A stretch of DNA of 64,000 nucleotides, taken from positions 19,898-83,897 of the forward strand of contig DASZRW010000045.1 in NCBI GenBank assembly GCA_035549015.1. The letters are read 5' to 3'. Below the pieces are notes generated by a model. That model ran no database searches. It was not told the DNA's origin and saw nothing but the letters and a program-made list of their open reading frames with translations. The translations under genes were made by a program, and so were the position numbers. This document shows positions 35,993 through 45,420 of this stretch, one piece after another (within the stretch, counting starts at the first letter, position 1; every line of letters begins with the position of its first letter). Origin of the DNA: JAFDZV01 sp035549015 (GTDB taxonomy: Bacteria > Bacteroidota > Ignavibacteria > OLB7).

Positions 35993-36817
35993 ATGAATGT
36001 TGCGTTAGCGATTGCCGGCTCCGACTCGTCGGGAGGAGCGGGTATTCAGGCCGACCTGAAGACCTTCGAGGCGCACGGTGTGTTCGGCGCAACGGCCGTG
36101 ACCTGTATCACCGTGCAGAACACCCGGAGTGTCAGCCGCATCCACCCGTTGGACCCTGAGCTGATCCGGGCGCAGATCGATGTGGTGTTCGATGACTTCG
36201 ATGTCCGTGCCGTGAAGATCGGCATGCTCTCGTCCGGTGCCATTGTTCGAGCCGTTGCCGGGGCGCTTCGTTCGCGTGCTGCCGGTGCCGTCATCGTGCT
36301 CGATCCGGTAATGGTATCCACGAGCGGCCACCGCCTTCTGGATCGCGACGCCGTGCAGGCGCTGGTGAACGAACTGTTCCCGCTGGTTTCCCTGGTGACG
36401 CCGAACGCTGCTGAGGCCGCCGTGCTCGGCAGCGGCGAGGTTGCCACGCTCGATCAGATGCGAGCCGCGGCCGATGCCGTGCGGCAGCTGGGAGCGGCCG
36501 CGGTTCTGGTGAAGGGAGGGCATATCGTCTCGCGAATGCATGGCGCGGAGTACGATCAATCGGTGGACCTGCTGGATGACGGCGGCGAGATAACGCTCTT
36601 TCCGGCGCCGCATCTCGCAACCCGCCATACTCATGGTACCGGTTGCACGCTCTCGTCCGCCATCGCCGCAAATCTCGCCAACGGATTTCCATTGAAGGAG
36701 GCCGTGGCGCGCGCGAAACAGTTCGTTCACGGCGCCATTCAGCATGCTCCCGGAATCGGCGGCGGAAGCGGTCCGCTCATGCACCGATGGCAATCACTTC
36801 CGAATCGCAATGATTGA
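35993..36817 (+). CDS. thiD: Hydroxymethylpyrimidine (phosphate) kinase ThiD
   Basis: A 274-residue PfkB/ribokinase-like kinase that phosphorylates HMP and HMP-phosphate. The N-terminal 'IAGSDSSGGAGIQADLKTF' is the ThiD hallmark, and the ATP-binding 'HTHGTGCTLSSAIA' contains the catalytic Asp/Gly loop region. 'VVLDPVM' is replaced by 'VIVLDPVMVST', normal for the family. It overlaps the start of the GNAT gene by eight bases. Confidence 0.96.
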   Translation: MNVALAIAGSDSSGGAGIQADLKTFEAHGVFGATAVTCITVQNTRSVSRIHPLDPELIRAQIDVVFDDFDVRAVKIGMLSSGAIVRAVAGALRSRAAGAVIVLDPVMVSTSGHRLLDRDAVQALVNELFPLVSLVTPNAAEAAVLGSGEVATLDQMRAAADAVRQLGAAAVLVKGGHIVSRMHGAEYDQSVDLLDDGGEITLFPAPHLATRHTHGTGCTLSSAIAANLANGFPLKEAVARAKQFVHGAIQHAPGIGGGSGPLMHRWQSLPNRND

Positions 36818-37313
36818 GCCTCAGCAGGAAACCCTGACCATTCGCGCGGCAACCGAGGCGGACAGCGCCCTGTTGCTTCGCTTCATCACGCAGCTTGCGG
36901 AGTACGAACGGCTGGCGCACGCCGTGGTGGCAACGGAGGATGATATCCACGCGGCGCTCTTCGGCCCGTATCCCGGAGCCGAGGCAGCGATCGCCGAATA
37001 CGGCGGCCGGCCCGCCGGCTTTGCCCTCTTCTTCCACAACTTCTCGACGTTCGCGGGACGGAAGGGGATCTATCTGGAAGATCTGTTCGTGCTTCCGGAG
37101 TTCCGCGGCCGGGGGATCGGCGGCGCGTTGCTGCGCCACCTCGCCGCGCTTGCGGTGGAGCGCGGCTGCGCCCGCATGGAATGGGCCGTGCTGGACTGGA
37201 ACGAACCGGCGATCGGCTTCTATCGCGGCATGGGAGCGGAGCCTATGGATGATTGGACGGTGTTCAGATTGTCGGGTGAGGCGCTTCACAACGCCGGTGA
37301 GAGGAAGCGATGA
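36810..37313 (+). CDS. GNAT-family N-acetyltransferase within the thi operon
   Basis: A 167-residue acetyltransferase. The acetyl-CoA loop is in 'LFVLPEFRGRGIGGALLRHL' (R/Q-x-x-G-x-G/A motif). The C-terminus 'WAVLDWNEPAIGFYRGMGAEPMDDW' matches the SSAT-like group. The substrate is unknown. The start was set at the ATG overlapping thiD by eight bases; its stop overlaps thiE by four (ATGA). This tight coupling on both sides makes chance insertion unlikely and suggests a conserved role beside thiamine synthesis, perhaps on an amine intermediate, though no such role is established. Confidence 0.85.
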   Translation: MIEPQQETLTIRAATEADSALLLRFITQLAEYERLAHAVVATEDDIHAALFGPYPGAEAAIAEYGGRPAGFALFFHNFSTFAGRKGIYLEDLFVLPEFRGRGIGGALLRHLAALAVERGCARMEWAVLDWNEPAIGFYRGMGAEPMDDWTVFRLSGEALHNAGERKR

Positions 37314-37942
37314 AGACGATAGGCAGGCTGCACGTGATCACCGATACGGTGCTCCAGAACCGGTTCACGCACCGTGAGCTTGCGGCGCTTGCCATACGCG
37401 GCGGTGCGGACACCATCCAGTATCGAAGCAAGTCCGCGAGCGTGCGTACGCTGCTGGAGGAGGCGGCCGCGGTCCGTGATGTCTGTCGCGAGCATGGGGT
37501 AACCTTCATCGTGAACGATCGCGTGGATATTGCCCTGGCGGTGGATGCGGATGGCGTTCATCTGGGGCGGAGCGACATGCCTGTCGAGACAGCCCGGCGC
37601 CTGCTGGGTCCGGACCGGATCGTTGGCGGTACCGTTCGCAATGGTGAACATCTTCGGGAGGCGGAGCGGCTGGGCGCGGACTATGTGGGGCTTGGCCCGG
37701 TGTTCGAGACCGGCTCCAAGCGGGTCGACCACGAGGTGCTCGGTCTGGATCTTGTGCGCGAGGTCTGCCGGCACGCCCGGATTCCGGTTATCGCCATTGC
37801 CGGAATCACCATCTCCACTGCCGCGGCAGTGATGGCGGCCGGAGTGTACGGCATCGCCGTGATCGGGGCCGTTGCGGCCGCGGATCACCCCGCGGATGCC
37901 GCTGCGGATCTGGTACGATGTATCGGCGGAGGTGGTGGGTAG
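37310..37942 (+). CDS. thiE: Thiamine-phosphate synthase ThiE
   Basis: A 210-residue TIM-barrel enzyme that couples HMP-pyrophosphate with thiazole phosphate. It has the complete family motif set: 'GADTIQYRSKSAS', 'FIVNDRVDIALAVDADGVHLGR', 'GGTVRN', 'YVGLGPVFETGSK' and 'VIAIAGIT'. It is the last gene of the operon; a strong hairpin follows 77 bases after the stop. The operon therefore makes the thiazole, phosphorylates HMP and joins the two, while thiC is elsewhere in the window. Confidence 0.95.
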   Translation: MKTIGRLHVITDTVLQNRFTHRELAALAIRGGADTIQYRSKSASVRTLLEEAAAVRDVCREHGVTFIVNDRVDIALAVDADGVHLGRSDMPVETARRLLGPDRIVGGTVRNGEHLREAERLGADYVGLGPVFETGSKRVDHEVLGLDLVREVCRHARIPVIAIAGITISTAAAVMAAGVYGIAVIGAVAAADHPADAAADLVRCIGGGGG

Positions 37943-38018
37943 CGTTCGTTCGCGTGCCGATGCGTTCGGGAACCCGGCGCATGCCCGTTGCTCGGGTTCG
38001 GGCAATGCCTGAAAGCAG

Positions 38019-38051
38019 AAGGCCGCTTCCCGGTTGAGGGGAAGCGGCCTT
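38019..38051. terminator. Hairpin terminator at the end of the thi operon
   Basis: A 13-bp perfect stem (AAGGCCGCTTCCC arm) with a 7-nt loop, followed by TTGCAC on the plus strand and TTCTGC on the minus strand. It lies between the thi operon and the convergent small T9SS gene and can serve both. Confidence 0.8.
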
Positions 38052-38103
38052 TGCACAATCACGGTTCACGGCATGCCATGCGGCGATGCCGATGAACGAA
38101 GCC

Positions 38104-38625
38104 TTAGCGGGTTACCACCATCTGACGGCGGAGGACATGATTGTCCACCTGGAGCTGATAGAAGTACGTACCGCTCGGAAGCTGCTGGTCGACAACGGCC
38201 TCGTGGTCTCCCGCCTCCATCGTCTCGTTGACCACGGTTCCCACTTCCTCTCCCGGCATGCTGAAGACCTTCAAGGTCACATCGGCACGCTGGGCGATAT
38301 GGAAGCGGATGGTCGTGGATCCGCGATACGGATTCGGGAAGTTCTGATAGAGAAGGTTGCCGGCGTATGAATAGCCGGTCACCACTTCAACTCCGCTGGC
38401 CTTGTCGGCCGGGTACCAGAAGCCGATGCCGTGCGTGAACGTGGCATCGCCGATCAGGCCGATTACCGCCTGGCCGACGGTTCCGTTGAGAGTAAAGGTG
38501 GAGCTGGACATTTCGGAGCCGCCATTGCCGAGAACGCTCTTTACGAGCACGAACTGCGCATTCGCCTTCGTGCCTGCAAGAAACGCCGCCGCGATGAGAG
38601 CCAGTCCAATGAACGCACGCTTCAT
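38104..38625 (-). CDS. Small secreted protein with T9SS C-terminal domain
   Basis: A 173-residue protein. A signal peptide (1 to about 24, TKANAQ) precedes a short beta domain with 'STFTLNGTVGQAVIG' and 'FTHGIGFWYP', a repeat-type motif often found just before T9SS domains. The T9SS type A domain itself is 'NFPNPYRGSTTIRFHIAQ' through 'LPSGTYFYQL'. AGGAG lies nine bases before the ATG at 38625. The gene lies downstream of the giant repeat protein on the same strand, separated by a terminator hairpin. Confidence 0.87.
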   Translation of the reverse strand: MKRAFIGLALIAAAFLAGTKANAQFVLVKSVLGNGGSEMSSSTFTLNGTVGQAVIGLIGDATFTHGIGFWYPADKASGVEVVTGYSYAGNLLYQNFPNPYRGSTTIRFHIAQRADVTLKVFSMPGEEVGTVVNETMEAGDHEAVVDQQLPSGTYFYQLQVDNHVLRRQMVVTR

Positions 38626-38728
38626 GAATATATCTCCTGAAAGTTCATCGAGTCTTTTCAAAGCTCTGGATGGGGAGAGAGGACCGGGGCACAATATACC
38701 CCGATCTCTCTCCGAATTCCAAGCGGGT

Positions 38729-38754
38729 TCCCGCCCCGGCACGCCGGGGCGGGA
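38729..38754 (-). terminator. Hairpin between the repeat-protein gene and small T9SS gene
   Basis: A 12-bp GC-rich stem (TCCCGCCCCGGC arm) with a tight loop, 15 bases past the stop codon of the repeat-protein gene on the minus strand. Confidence 0.65.
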
Positions 38755-38769
38755 GGATCGCCGCATCGT

Positions 38770-41700
38770 TTACGGCTGTACCGGAATCCAGTTCGCGCCG
38801 CTTACCGTGCTCACGAAGAGCATCTGGCAGGCACGACCCGGGTTGATGTTGAACGCGCCGGCCGTGGTGTTGGTCAGCGTGATCACTGCGCCGGAGTTGT
38901 TCACCACCCACACCGTTGCGCCGTCCACGAGGGGCGGGCCGGTCGGGACCGTCACATTGCCGGCAGTAGTCACCACCAGGATAGCGTCGTCAACAACGGT
39001 GTTGCTTGCATACGGATGCTGGTACGACATCGCCACCGTTCCGTTGGCGATTGTCAGAGCGTTGCCACCCTGACCGGCCGTCGTTGCGATGCGAAGGCCG
39101 CGGCTCGCCGAGCTGTTGTTGGCGTTCGTGATGTTCGCCGCCCAGCCGGTGCCGTTCGTGGCAGCCTGCAGAGCGTCGTTGCCGTTGGCTGCGTTCACGT
39201 TCTCGAAGCGGCCGCCAACGCCCGTGCCGCCGGAGATGCCGGCCTGGCCCAGAACGCCGATACCGTCCTTCGTGTTGAAGCCGCGGCAGCCGTAGCCGCT
39301 CGAGTCGTTGCGGCCCACCACTGCGCCAACACCGTTGCCGCCGCGGTTGCGGCCAACGACAGCCTCACCGAACGTATTGTCGCCGATCACGCCGGCAGCA
39401 GAGATCGAGGAGGTGATGCCCCAGACGGCGTTGCCGCCGGCCGACGTCGCGAAGACGCCCGGTCCGACACCTGCCTGGAGCACGTCCACGCCGCGAGCGC
39501 CGTTGCTGGCGTTCGTGAGCTGGATCGTGACACCGCTGCCGATGCCGTTCGTGGTTACGTTGACCGTGCTCGACGTGCTCGCCGGGTTGCTCACCTGGAA
39601 GAAGCCGGCGTTGCCGTTGCCGGTGGCCTGGCCGAAGATGCCGTAGCCGCCGCCGTTGGTCTCGCCGCGAACCGCTGCAACGATGTTGGACGTGTTGTTG
39701 ATGAGCCCGTACACGCCGCGGCCGAGGCCGTTCTGGGTGGCACGAACTGCGTCACCGGTGCTTGCCGCATTGGTGACATCGAACTGCGAGGCATTGCCGG
39801 TCTGGCTGGTGCCATGCACGCCGATGCCGCCGCCCAAGCTCACGCCTTCAACGCCGAAGCCGTTGACCACGTCATTGCGGCCCTCGACGCCGGCTGCGTT
39901 TGCAACCACGCCCACGCCCCACACGCCGTGCGTGGTGACGGAGGTGCCGTAGACGCCCACTGCCGTGTTCGCGGTGCCTGCGATGCCGGGGCCGTCGGTG
40001 TTGTCACCGCGGATCGCCTCGGTCTGGCCAAGCGTGATGCCGCTGCCGCCGCGGCGCGTGCCGCCGATTGCGCGGCCGGTGCCGGCGGTCACAACGTTCA
40101 CGGCGTCAGCCGTGCCCGCTGCGTTGCTGCTGTTGAAGTATCCGGCGCGGCCGTTGCCGTTCGTGTTCGCCTCGAGAGCGTTGTTGGTGTTTGCAGCGTT
40201 GACGATGTTGAACAGACCGCCGCGGCCGGTGCCGGTGTTGACGGAGTTCACGCCATTGCCGCTGCCGTTGGTGCTTGCGTTGACCGCATGCGCCGTGTTG
40301 GCGGCGTTGGAGATCGAGAACAGGCCTGCGTCAGCCGTTCCGCTCTGGGCGCCGGAGACGGCAGGGCCGGTACCGTTCGTGGTGCCGAAGAGAGCCGCCG
40401 CCGAGTTGGCGGTGTTCGTGTTCTGGAAGTAGCCGGCGGAGTTGGTGCCGTTGGAGGGCTGGATGCCGTATACCGACACGCCGCTCGTGGACTGGCCGTA
40501 CACGCCGAAGCCGGATGTGCTGAGACCGTAGACACCGATGCCGCTCGGCGTGGTGCCGTAGACGCCCCAGCCGGAACCGGCCTGCGTTCCGACAACGCCG
40601 ATGCCGAGGCCGCCCGTGCCGTTGTTGGTACCACGCACCGCCGCACTGAAGCCGCCCGGCGTGGTGGAGGTTACAACACCGATGATGGCGGAGGCATTGG
40701 CATCCTGCGAGTTCGTCTCACCGCGCACGCCTGCTGCGATGCCGGTGGAGGCCGAACGCCACGCGCGGATGGCATTGCCGGTGCCGTTCGTCGTCACTTC
40801 GAGCGAGTTGGAGGAGTTCGCCGCGTTGGCTGTGGTAAGGCACATCACCTGGCCGGTGCCCGTCTGGGTGAATGCCACCATGCAGGCGCTTGTTGCCGCC
40901 GTCTGTGCGAACGGAACCACCAGCTGGCTGGCCCACGGATAGCCCCAGACCGGAGCGCCGCCGCCGAAGTAGCTGATCGCCATGCCAACCGAGGCGCCGT
41001 TGACGTTGATCTTGGCCGGTGTTACCGCCGCGTCGGCAATCGTACGCGTGATGATCGAATTGTCCTCGATCTTGGACTCGGTGACCGAGTGATAGCCGAG
41101 CATCGTGTTGACGATGGACTCCGTGCCGACGTTGATGTTGATCGTGCCGGAATCGCCGCCGCCGGTGAGGCCGGGGCCAACGCTGATGCGCCCGATCTTG
41201 CTGTTGGCGCTCGCGGTGCTCGCGATCGTCAATGTATCGCCGCTCGGCGTGATCGTGATGTTCTGGCCGGCCTTCAGGAACAGGTCGTCATGCAGGCCGT
41301 TGACCGAACGAACCACCGTGCCGTTGGCGATCTTGGTTCCGGTGACCGATCCCTCGCCGAGCTTCGGAGTGGTTACTGCCGAATCCTTGATCGAGGAGGT
41401 GACCACGCCGTTGTCGATGATCGATTGCGCATTCAACGCATACGGCGAGGAGGTGAACTCCACGCGCGTGGGAAGCTCCGTCCCGCCAACGTCGATGATG
41501 ACGCCGAGGTAGTACTTCTTGTTGAACGCGAGAGTCAGCGGACGCGGAGCGCTCTTGGAGCCGCCCAGGATGACGTTGAAGATGCCGCCGGTAACAGCAG
41601 TGTTGCTGTGTACCTCCTCCCAGAGGGGCGTCGTGGCGCCGGGAGCATCATAGATCCTGAACGTGAGCGTGTGCGTTCCGTTCACAAGGCCGCCGCTTGC

Positions 41701-41805
41701 GTCGCGAAGCATGCCCTGGTAACTGATCGTTTGTGGAATCTGCGCCAGTGCGGGAATGGCCATGATGGCCGACAACAGCACCGACAGTACGAGCGTACGT
41801 TTCAT
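38770..41805 (-). CDS. Large secreted Gly/Asn/Thr-rich repeat protein
   Basis: A 1011-residue exported protein with a signal peptide ending ALAQ. Residues about 20-130 form a domain recurrent in Bacteroidota surface proteins ('ISYQGMLRDASGGLVNGT' ... 'YYLGVIIDVGG' ... 'SSPYALNAQ'). From about 300 to 900, dozens of short units like 'GxGVYGxxxxG' and 'GRGGLFNIVNAANT' recur, rich in Gly, Ala, Asn and Thr with almost no charge. This suggests a beta-solenoid or tail-fibre-like rod. No T9SS domain is visible; the C-terminus is a compact domain ending NWIPVQP. Biological role unknown; adhesion is a guess. The signal-peptide ATG at 41805 was chosen as start. Confidence 0.8.
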   Translation of the reverse strand: MKRTLVLSVLLSAIMAIPALAQIPQTISYQGMLRDASGGLVNGTHTLTFRIYDAPGATTPLWEEVHSNTAVTGGIFNVILGGSKSAPRPLTLAFNKKYYLGVIIDVGGTELPTRVEFTSSPYALNAQSIIDNGVVTSSIKDSAVTTPKLGEGSVTGTKIANGTVVRSVNGLHDDLFLKAGQNITITPSGDTLTIASTASANSKIGRISVGPGLTGGGDSGTININVGTESIVNTMLGYHSVTESKIEDNSIITRTIADAAVTPAKINVNGASVGMAISYFGGGAPVWGYPWASQLVVPFAQTAATSACMVAFTQTGTGQVMCLTTANAANSSNSLEVTTNGTGNAIRAWRSASTGIAAGVRGETNSQDANASAIIGVVTSTTPGGFSAAVRGTNNGTGGLGIGVVGTQAGSGWGVYGTTPSGIGVYGLSTSGFGVYGQSTSGVSVYGIQPSNGTNSAGYFQNTNTANSAAALFGTTNGTGPAVSGAQSGTADAGLFSISNAANTAHAVNASTNGSGNGVNSVNTGTGRGGLFNIVNAANTNNALEANTNGNGRAGYFNSSNAAGTADAVNVVTAGTGRAIGGTRRGGSGITLGQTEAIRGDNTDGPGIAGTANTAVGVYGTSVTTHGVWGVGVVANAAGVEGRNDVVNGFGVEGVSLGGGIGVHGTSQTGNASQFDVTNAASTGDAVRATQNGLGRGVYGLINNTSNIVAAVRGETNGGGYGIFGQATGNGNAGFFQVSNPASTSSTVNVTTNGIGSGVTIQLTNASNGARGVDVLQAGVGPGVFATSAGGNAVWGITSSISAAGVIGDNTFGEAVVGRNRGGNGVGAVVGRNDSSGYGCRGFNTKDGIGVLGQAGISGGTGVGGRFENVNAANGNDALQAATNGTGWAANITNANNSSASRGLRIATTAGQGGNALTIANGTVAMSYQHPYASNTVVDDAILVVTTAGNVTVPTGPPLVDGATVWVVNNSGAVITLTNTTAGAFNINPGRACQMLFVSTVSGANWIPVQP

Positions 41806-44158
41806 TGTGCCAGACTCTCCTTGGTGATTGGATGTTGTTTGCATACGGTCAATCATCTATTCACATCATGTGTTTCAAGCCAACCTCGTGCGCTCGCAAT
41901 CCTGCCGGGCGCCCTGGAGGGCCGCCGCTGCGGGCAGTGTGCTCATATCGCAATGCGAGCCTGCCGCTTCGATGGCATATCGGCAACGGCATTCTGAAAT
42001 CGAGTTCAGCGAGAGGGAACAAACAGATGGGGTCGTGAACGCCTGAAGGAGTGCGCAACCCCAGAATGCCAGTGTAGAATTCCGAAAACGGCAACGCAGC
42101 GAGAGAATACGAGATACCCCAGGCATCGCATTCTGCCCGGGCGCTGCGTTCTATCTTCATAGTCGTGCCGATAGAGGGTGCACGACGCTCTGCATGGTTT
42201 GGTTTCACCAGGCCGGGACCAATGATCCCGCGCAGACGACCACGGTGATGGCCTCTCCGCGCATTGACTACACTGTTAGTGTCTGGGGACGGCAATATGC
42301 AAGATTTCTGCGAAATACACCGGCTTACCTGTCGATATTTCGCGACAAAATGTACAGTGATTACGCATCGCGGACGGCTTCAGAGGAACTGTCGGATGAC
42401 CCAAATCGCCGGTGATTGTTCAGAGGGACACGGCGCGATTCTACAACCGGGCAGCATTCGACGCAATAGCAAACGACATGTGCTTCCGTCGGCGTAAACA
42501 ATTAGGGCGATGCTCGGGGTGATCATGGGGTGCATCTTCGGGGGAGCCACATCAGTGTACAGGTACAGAAACGGCGGGGGTGGGAAAAAGTTTGTCGCCG
42601 CGCGTGCCTCTGCAAATCGCCGGGTTCGGAGAAATGCCGGTGTGGGTCTCGTGTGGCAACACCGGTGCGCAGGCCCGATCATATCGCATCGGGCCAGCAT
42701 GCCTCGCGGCTCCCCATCGAGGCCGGGGGAAGGCGTTTCCCCGGCTGACCGGCTCATGATGCAGTACGGAGCCGGCTGCATGTATCGCAGTGCGATTGGC
42801 GGACCGTGGCATCTCCATCCGCTGACGTTTCCGACAGGGGGAGCCCCGGCAGAGGAGCCGCGATGGCTCGCGACCGGATATCGCGGAAGCCGGATGCCTC
42901 GGACGCCCTTCCATGCTGGATGATGTATCGCGTTCGGAGGAGGAGCGCAATGTGATGATTCGGTTACACCGGACGCCGGTGTAGCGAACGGGACATCCGA
43001 TGCGCACGATTGCGCGCACCGCACCGATGCATTCAACACGCGGTCCCGGCGGATGGCCGTTCCAACGATGGCCAAGGCCGGGTGGCTATCCCGTTCGGGA
43101 CGCCTGCGTGCGGCAAAAAACAATCACGGAAAATATTCAGTGCATGTGGATTTTCTCCTGCACCGGTTGTGCGGGCGCTGCACATTCGCCACCCATTTTC
43201 AACCGCGCGTTGTTCGCGTTGAAACGTGAACGGAATGACAACGCAACCAGCAACATATATCACGACCGATCTGCTCCGCCCGCACGGCCCGCCGGCAGGA
43301 AATGTGGTGTCTGCAGATGCAGGCGGTGGGTTGCCGGTGTCATCGTGGAACAGATCATGGATGAACCTCTTCGCCCCGCCCTCGCGCATTGTGACGGTAG
43401 TTTCTTTTGTTGCCGCCCCATGCGTTCAGATTGTTCAAATCCCGGTATGATCCGGTCTTCATGGAGGTGCCGCTCCGACGATCCACATCCGATTCGGCGC
43501 CCCCTTGTTCGCTCCGGACATGAGAGTGATCGATCCGGTTTCAACCATGAACGATGCGGAAGCCCGCACGTGGCTCCCCTTTCGTCGCTGATTGTTCCGG
43601 CGGCACTGTGCCGTACATGCAGCGTATCCGGCCGTGTCATGCTCCGAACGAAAATCGCGGAGCAGGAATTTCGTGACCCGGTTATCACGTAGCGCACTTC
43701 CGCGGCCTGTGCGCGCGCCTGCGCGGCATGTATAGGGAAGGCAGAATATCGATCGCAGTTATTTCAGACGGAGCGATGTGATGATACGATGTGCATCGTG
43801 GAGCAGATGAACGGAGACGAACGCGATTCCCGGTTGGAATTGCCGAGCAGCCTTCGCACGACTCCGCGGCGCCGGCCGGTGGATGCGGCCCCCTCCGTGC
43901 GGACCTCATCGAACGCGATCCGTATTTCTCCGGGCACATTGCGGCGGTGATCGAGCCTTCCGCAGAAGCGTGAGTGGGAGCCGGGCGACCGGCGCGCCGG
44001 CAACCGGCGCGGACGATGCCGAACGTCGGAGGGCGATGGTGGCCCGCTCCGCATGCGGACACATCTTCGGCGGGCTGCAAGCGCCGATCCGCGTATCTTG
44101 CGTCACTGCAATGCCCGCCCGAGGGGCCTGCACCATCGAAATCAACCGACACGGTTCA
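41806..44158. other. 2.35-kb region with no convincing gene
   Basis: Open frames here are short, overlap in several frames and lack signal peptides, motifs or normal codon bias. Composition around 42260-42420 is more AT-rich than its surroundings. I checked for tRNA, tmRNA, RNase P and SRP landmarks and saw none. It may hold promoters of the Kir channel gene and the repeat-protein gene, decayed genes, or RNAs I cannot recognise. Confidence 0.45.
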
Positions 44159-45199
44159 ATGCTGCACAATCATCGGGAGCCACCGCCTCCCAACGGACAT
44201 CCGGGGATGGGACCCCGGGCAACGGAGCAATCCAGGGAAGACCTGCGCGATCTCGGCTTCGGCTCACGAGTCTCGGAGGAGACGCGTCTCCGCCTGCTCA
44301 ATCCGGACGGGTCGTTCAATGTATCCCGCGTGGGCCTCTCGTTCTTCGAGTCGATCAATGCGTATCACTCGCTCCTGAACATGTCCTGGCTCAAATTCTA
44401 CGGCACCGTGTTCCTGATGTATCTCGCGGTGAACGTGGTCTTTGCGTTCTGCTACATGCTCTGCGGCGCGGACGCATTGAAGGGGATGGAGCCGCACGGG
44501 TTCCTGGATACCTTCCTGATGTATTTCTTCTTCAGCGTTCAGACGTTCACCACCGTCGGCTACGGGCATATGAGCCCGCACTCCCTGGCGGCGAACATGC
44601 TGGTGATGGTGGAGATATTTATTGGCCTCTTCGCATTCGCTCTCTCCACCGGACTTCTCTTCGCGCGCTTCTCCCGGCCCTCGGCGCGTATTCTCTTCAG
44701 TCGCAACGCCATCATCGCTCCGTATCACGGCGGGCGGGCGTTTCAGTTCCGCATCGCCAACATGCGCAAGAGCCAGATGATCGAGGTGGAGGTTCGCCTT
44801 ATCGCAAGCTGGCTGGAGGATCCGCGCGGGCGCCGCTCGCGCCAGTACCGCATCCTGGAACTGGAGCGGAACAAGGTTGTATTCTTCCCGCTTCACTGGA
44901 CGATCGTCCACAACATCAATTCGCAAAGCCCGCTCTACACGTTCACGCCGGAGCAGATGAAGGAGAGGGAGCTGGAGTTCCTGATTCTCATTACCGGTGT
45001 GGACGACACCTTCGCGCAGATGGTGCACGCCCGGATGTCCTATCGGGTGGAGGAGGTGATCTGGGGAGCGAAGTGGGGGGATATCTTCATGGCGCCGAAG
45101 GACAACGTCGTAATGGTGGACCTGCATCGCCTGCACAATTATGAACTTGTCGATCTCCCCGATCCGGTGGATGAGCCCGTGGAGCAGAGCGCCGTTTGA
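44159..45199 (+). CDS. Inward-rectifier-type (KirBac) potassium channel
   Basis: A 346-residue ion channel. The N-terminal slide helix region (about 55-80, 'SFFESINAYHSLLNMSW') leads into transmembrane 1 (about 82-102). A pore helix and the selectivity filter 'TTVGYGHMSP' (TVGYG at 132-136) come next, then transmembrane 2 (about 145-170). The rest is a C-terminal immunoglobulin-like cytoplasmic domain with 'FRIANMRKSQMIEVEVRL', as in KirBac channels. It should conduct potassium inward, with gating by the cytoplasmic domain and lipids. ATG 44159 was chosen; an ATG 16 codons in is possible. It stands alone between two gene-poor stretches. Confidence 0.93.
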   Translation: MLHNHREPPPPNGHPGMGPRATEQSREDLRDLGFGSRVSEETRLRLLNPDGSFNVSRVGLSFFESINAYHSLLNMSWLKFYGTVFLMYLAVNVVFAFCYMLCGADALKGMEPHGFLDTFLMYFFFSVQTFTTVGYGHMSPHSLAANMLVMVEIFIGLFAFALSTGLLFARFSRPSARILFSRNAIIAPYHGGRAFQFRIANMRKSQMIEVEVRLIASWLEDPRGRRSRQYRILELERNKVVFFPLHWTIVHNINSQSPLYTFTPEQMKERELEFLILITGVDDTFAQMVHARMSYRVEEVIWGAKWGDIFMAPKDNVVMVDLHRLHNYELVDLPDPVDEPVEQSAV

Positions 45200-45329
45200 G
45201 TCTTCTCCGGCCGTGCGATGCCCCGATGGCGCGCAGCGGAACGCTCTGCAGCCCGGAGGTCTCTTTCATTTGCCGGGTCGCCGCGCTACGTACAGAGGGA
45301 ATTGATTCCTGATAGCACATCGATCCGTT

Positions 45330-45352
45330 ATCGCGGAGTGTGACTCCGCGAT
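45330..45352 (+). terminator. Hairpin after Kir channel gene
   Basis: A 10-bp perfect stem (ATCGCGGAGT arm) with a 3-nt loop, 130 bases after the channel stop codon. No T run follows, so it may be a terminator or an RNA structure. Confidence 0.45.
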
Positions 45353-45368
45353 CGTCATCGGAAGAATG

Positions 45369-45391
45369 GGGCCTGAGTAGAACTCAGGCCC
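45369..45391 (+). terminator. Second tandem hairpin after Kir channel gene
   Basis: A 10-bp perfect stem (GGGCCTGAGT arm) with a 3-nt loop, starting 17 bases after the previous hairpin. Lacks a T run. Confidence 0.45.
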
Positions 45392-45420
45392 AACGTGCTC
45401 TTCAGAGCATAGCAGGATAC

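Noticed and set aside
42380..43123. 247-codon open frame on the minus strand in the gene-poor region
   Set aside because: No signal, domain or family resemblance. Composition is Pro/Arg/Ser-rich with many His and Cys, as in non-coding GC-rich frames, and other frames are equally open.
43430..43450. TTCAAATCCCGG resembling a tRNA T-arm
   Set aside because: The flanking bases do not pair as a T-stem, and no acceptor, D or anticodon arms can be drawn upstream.
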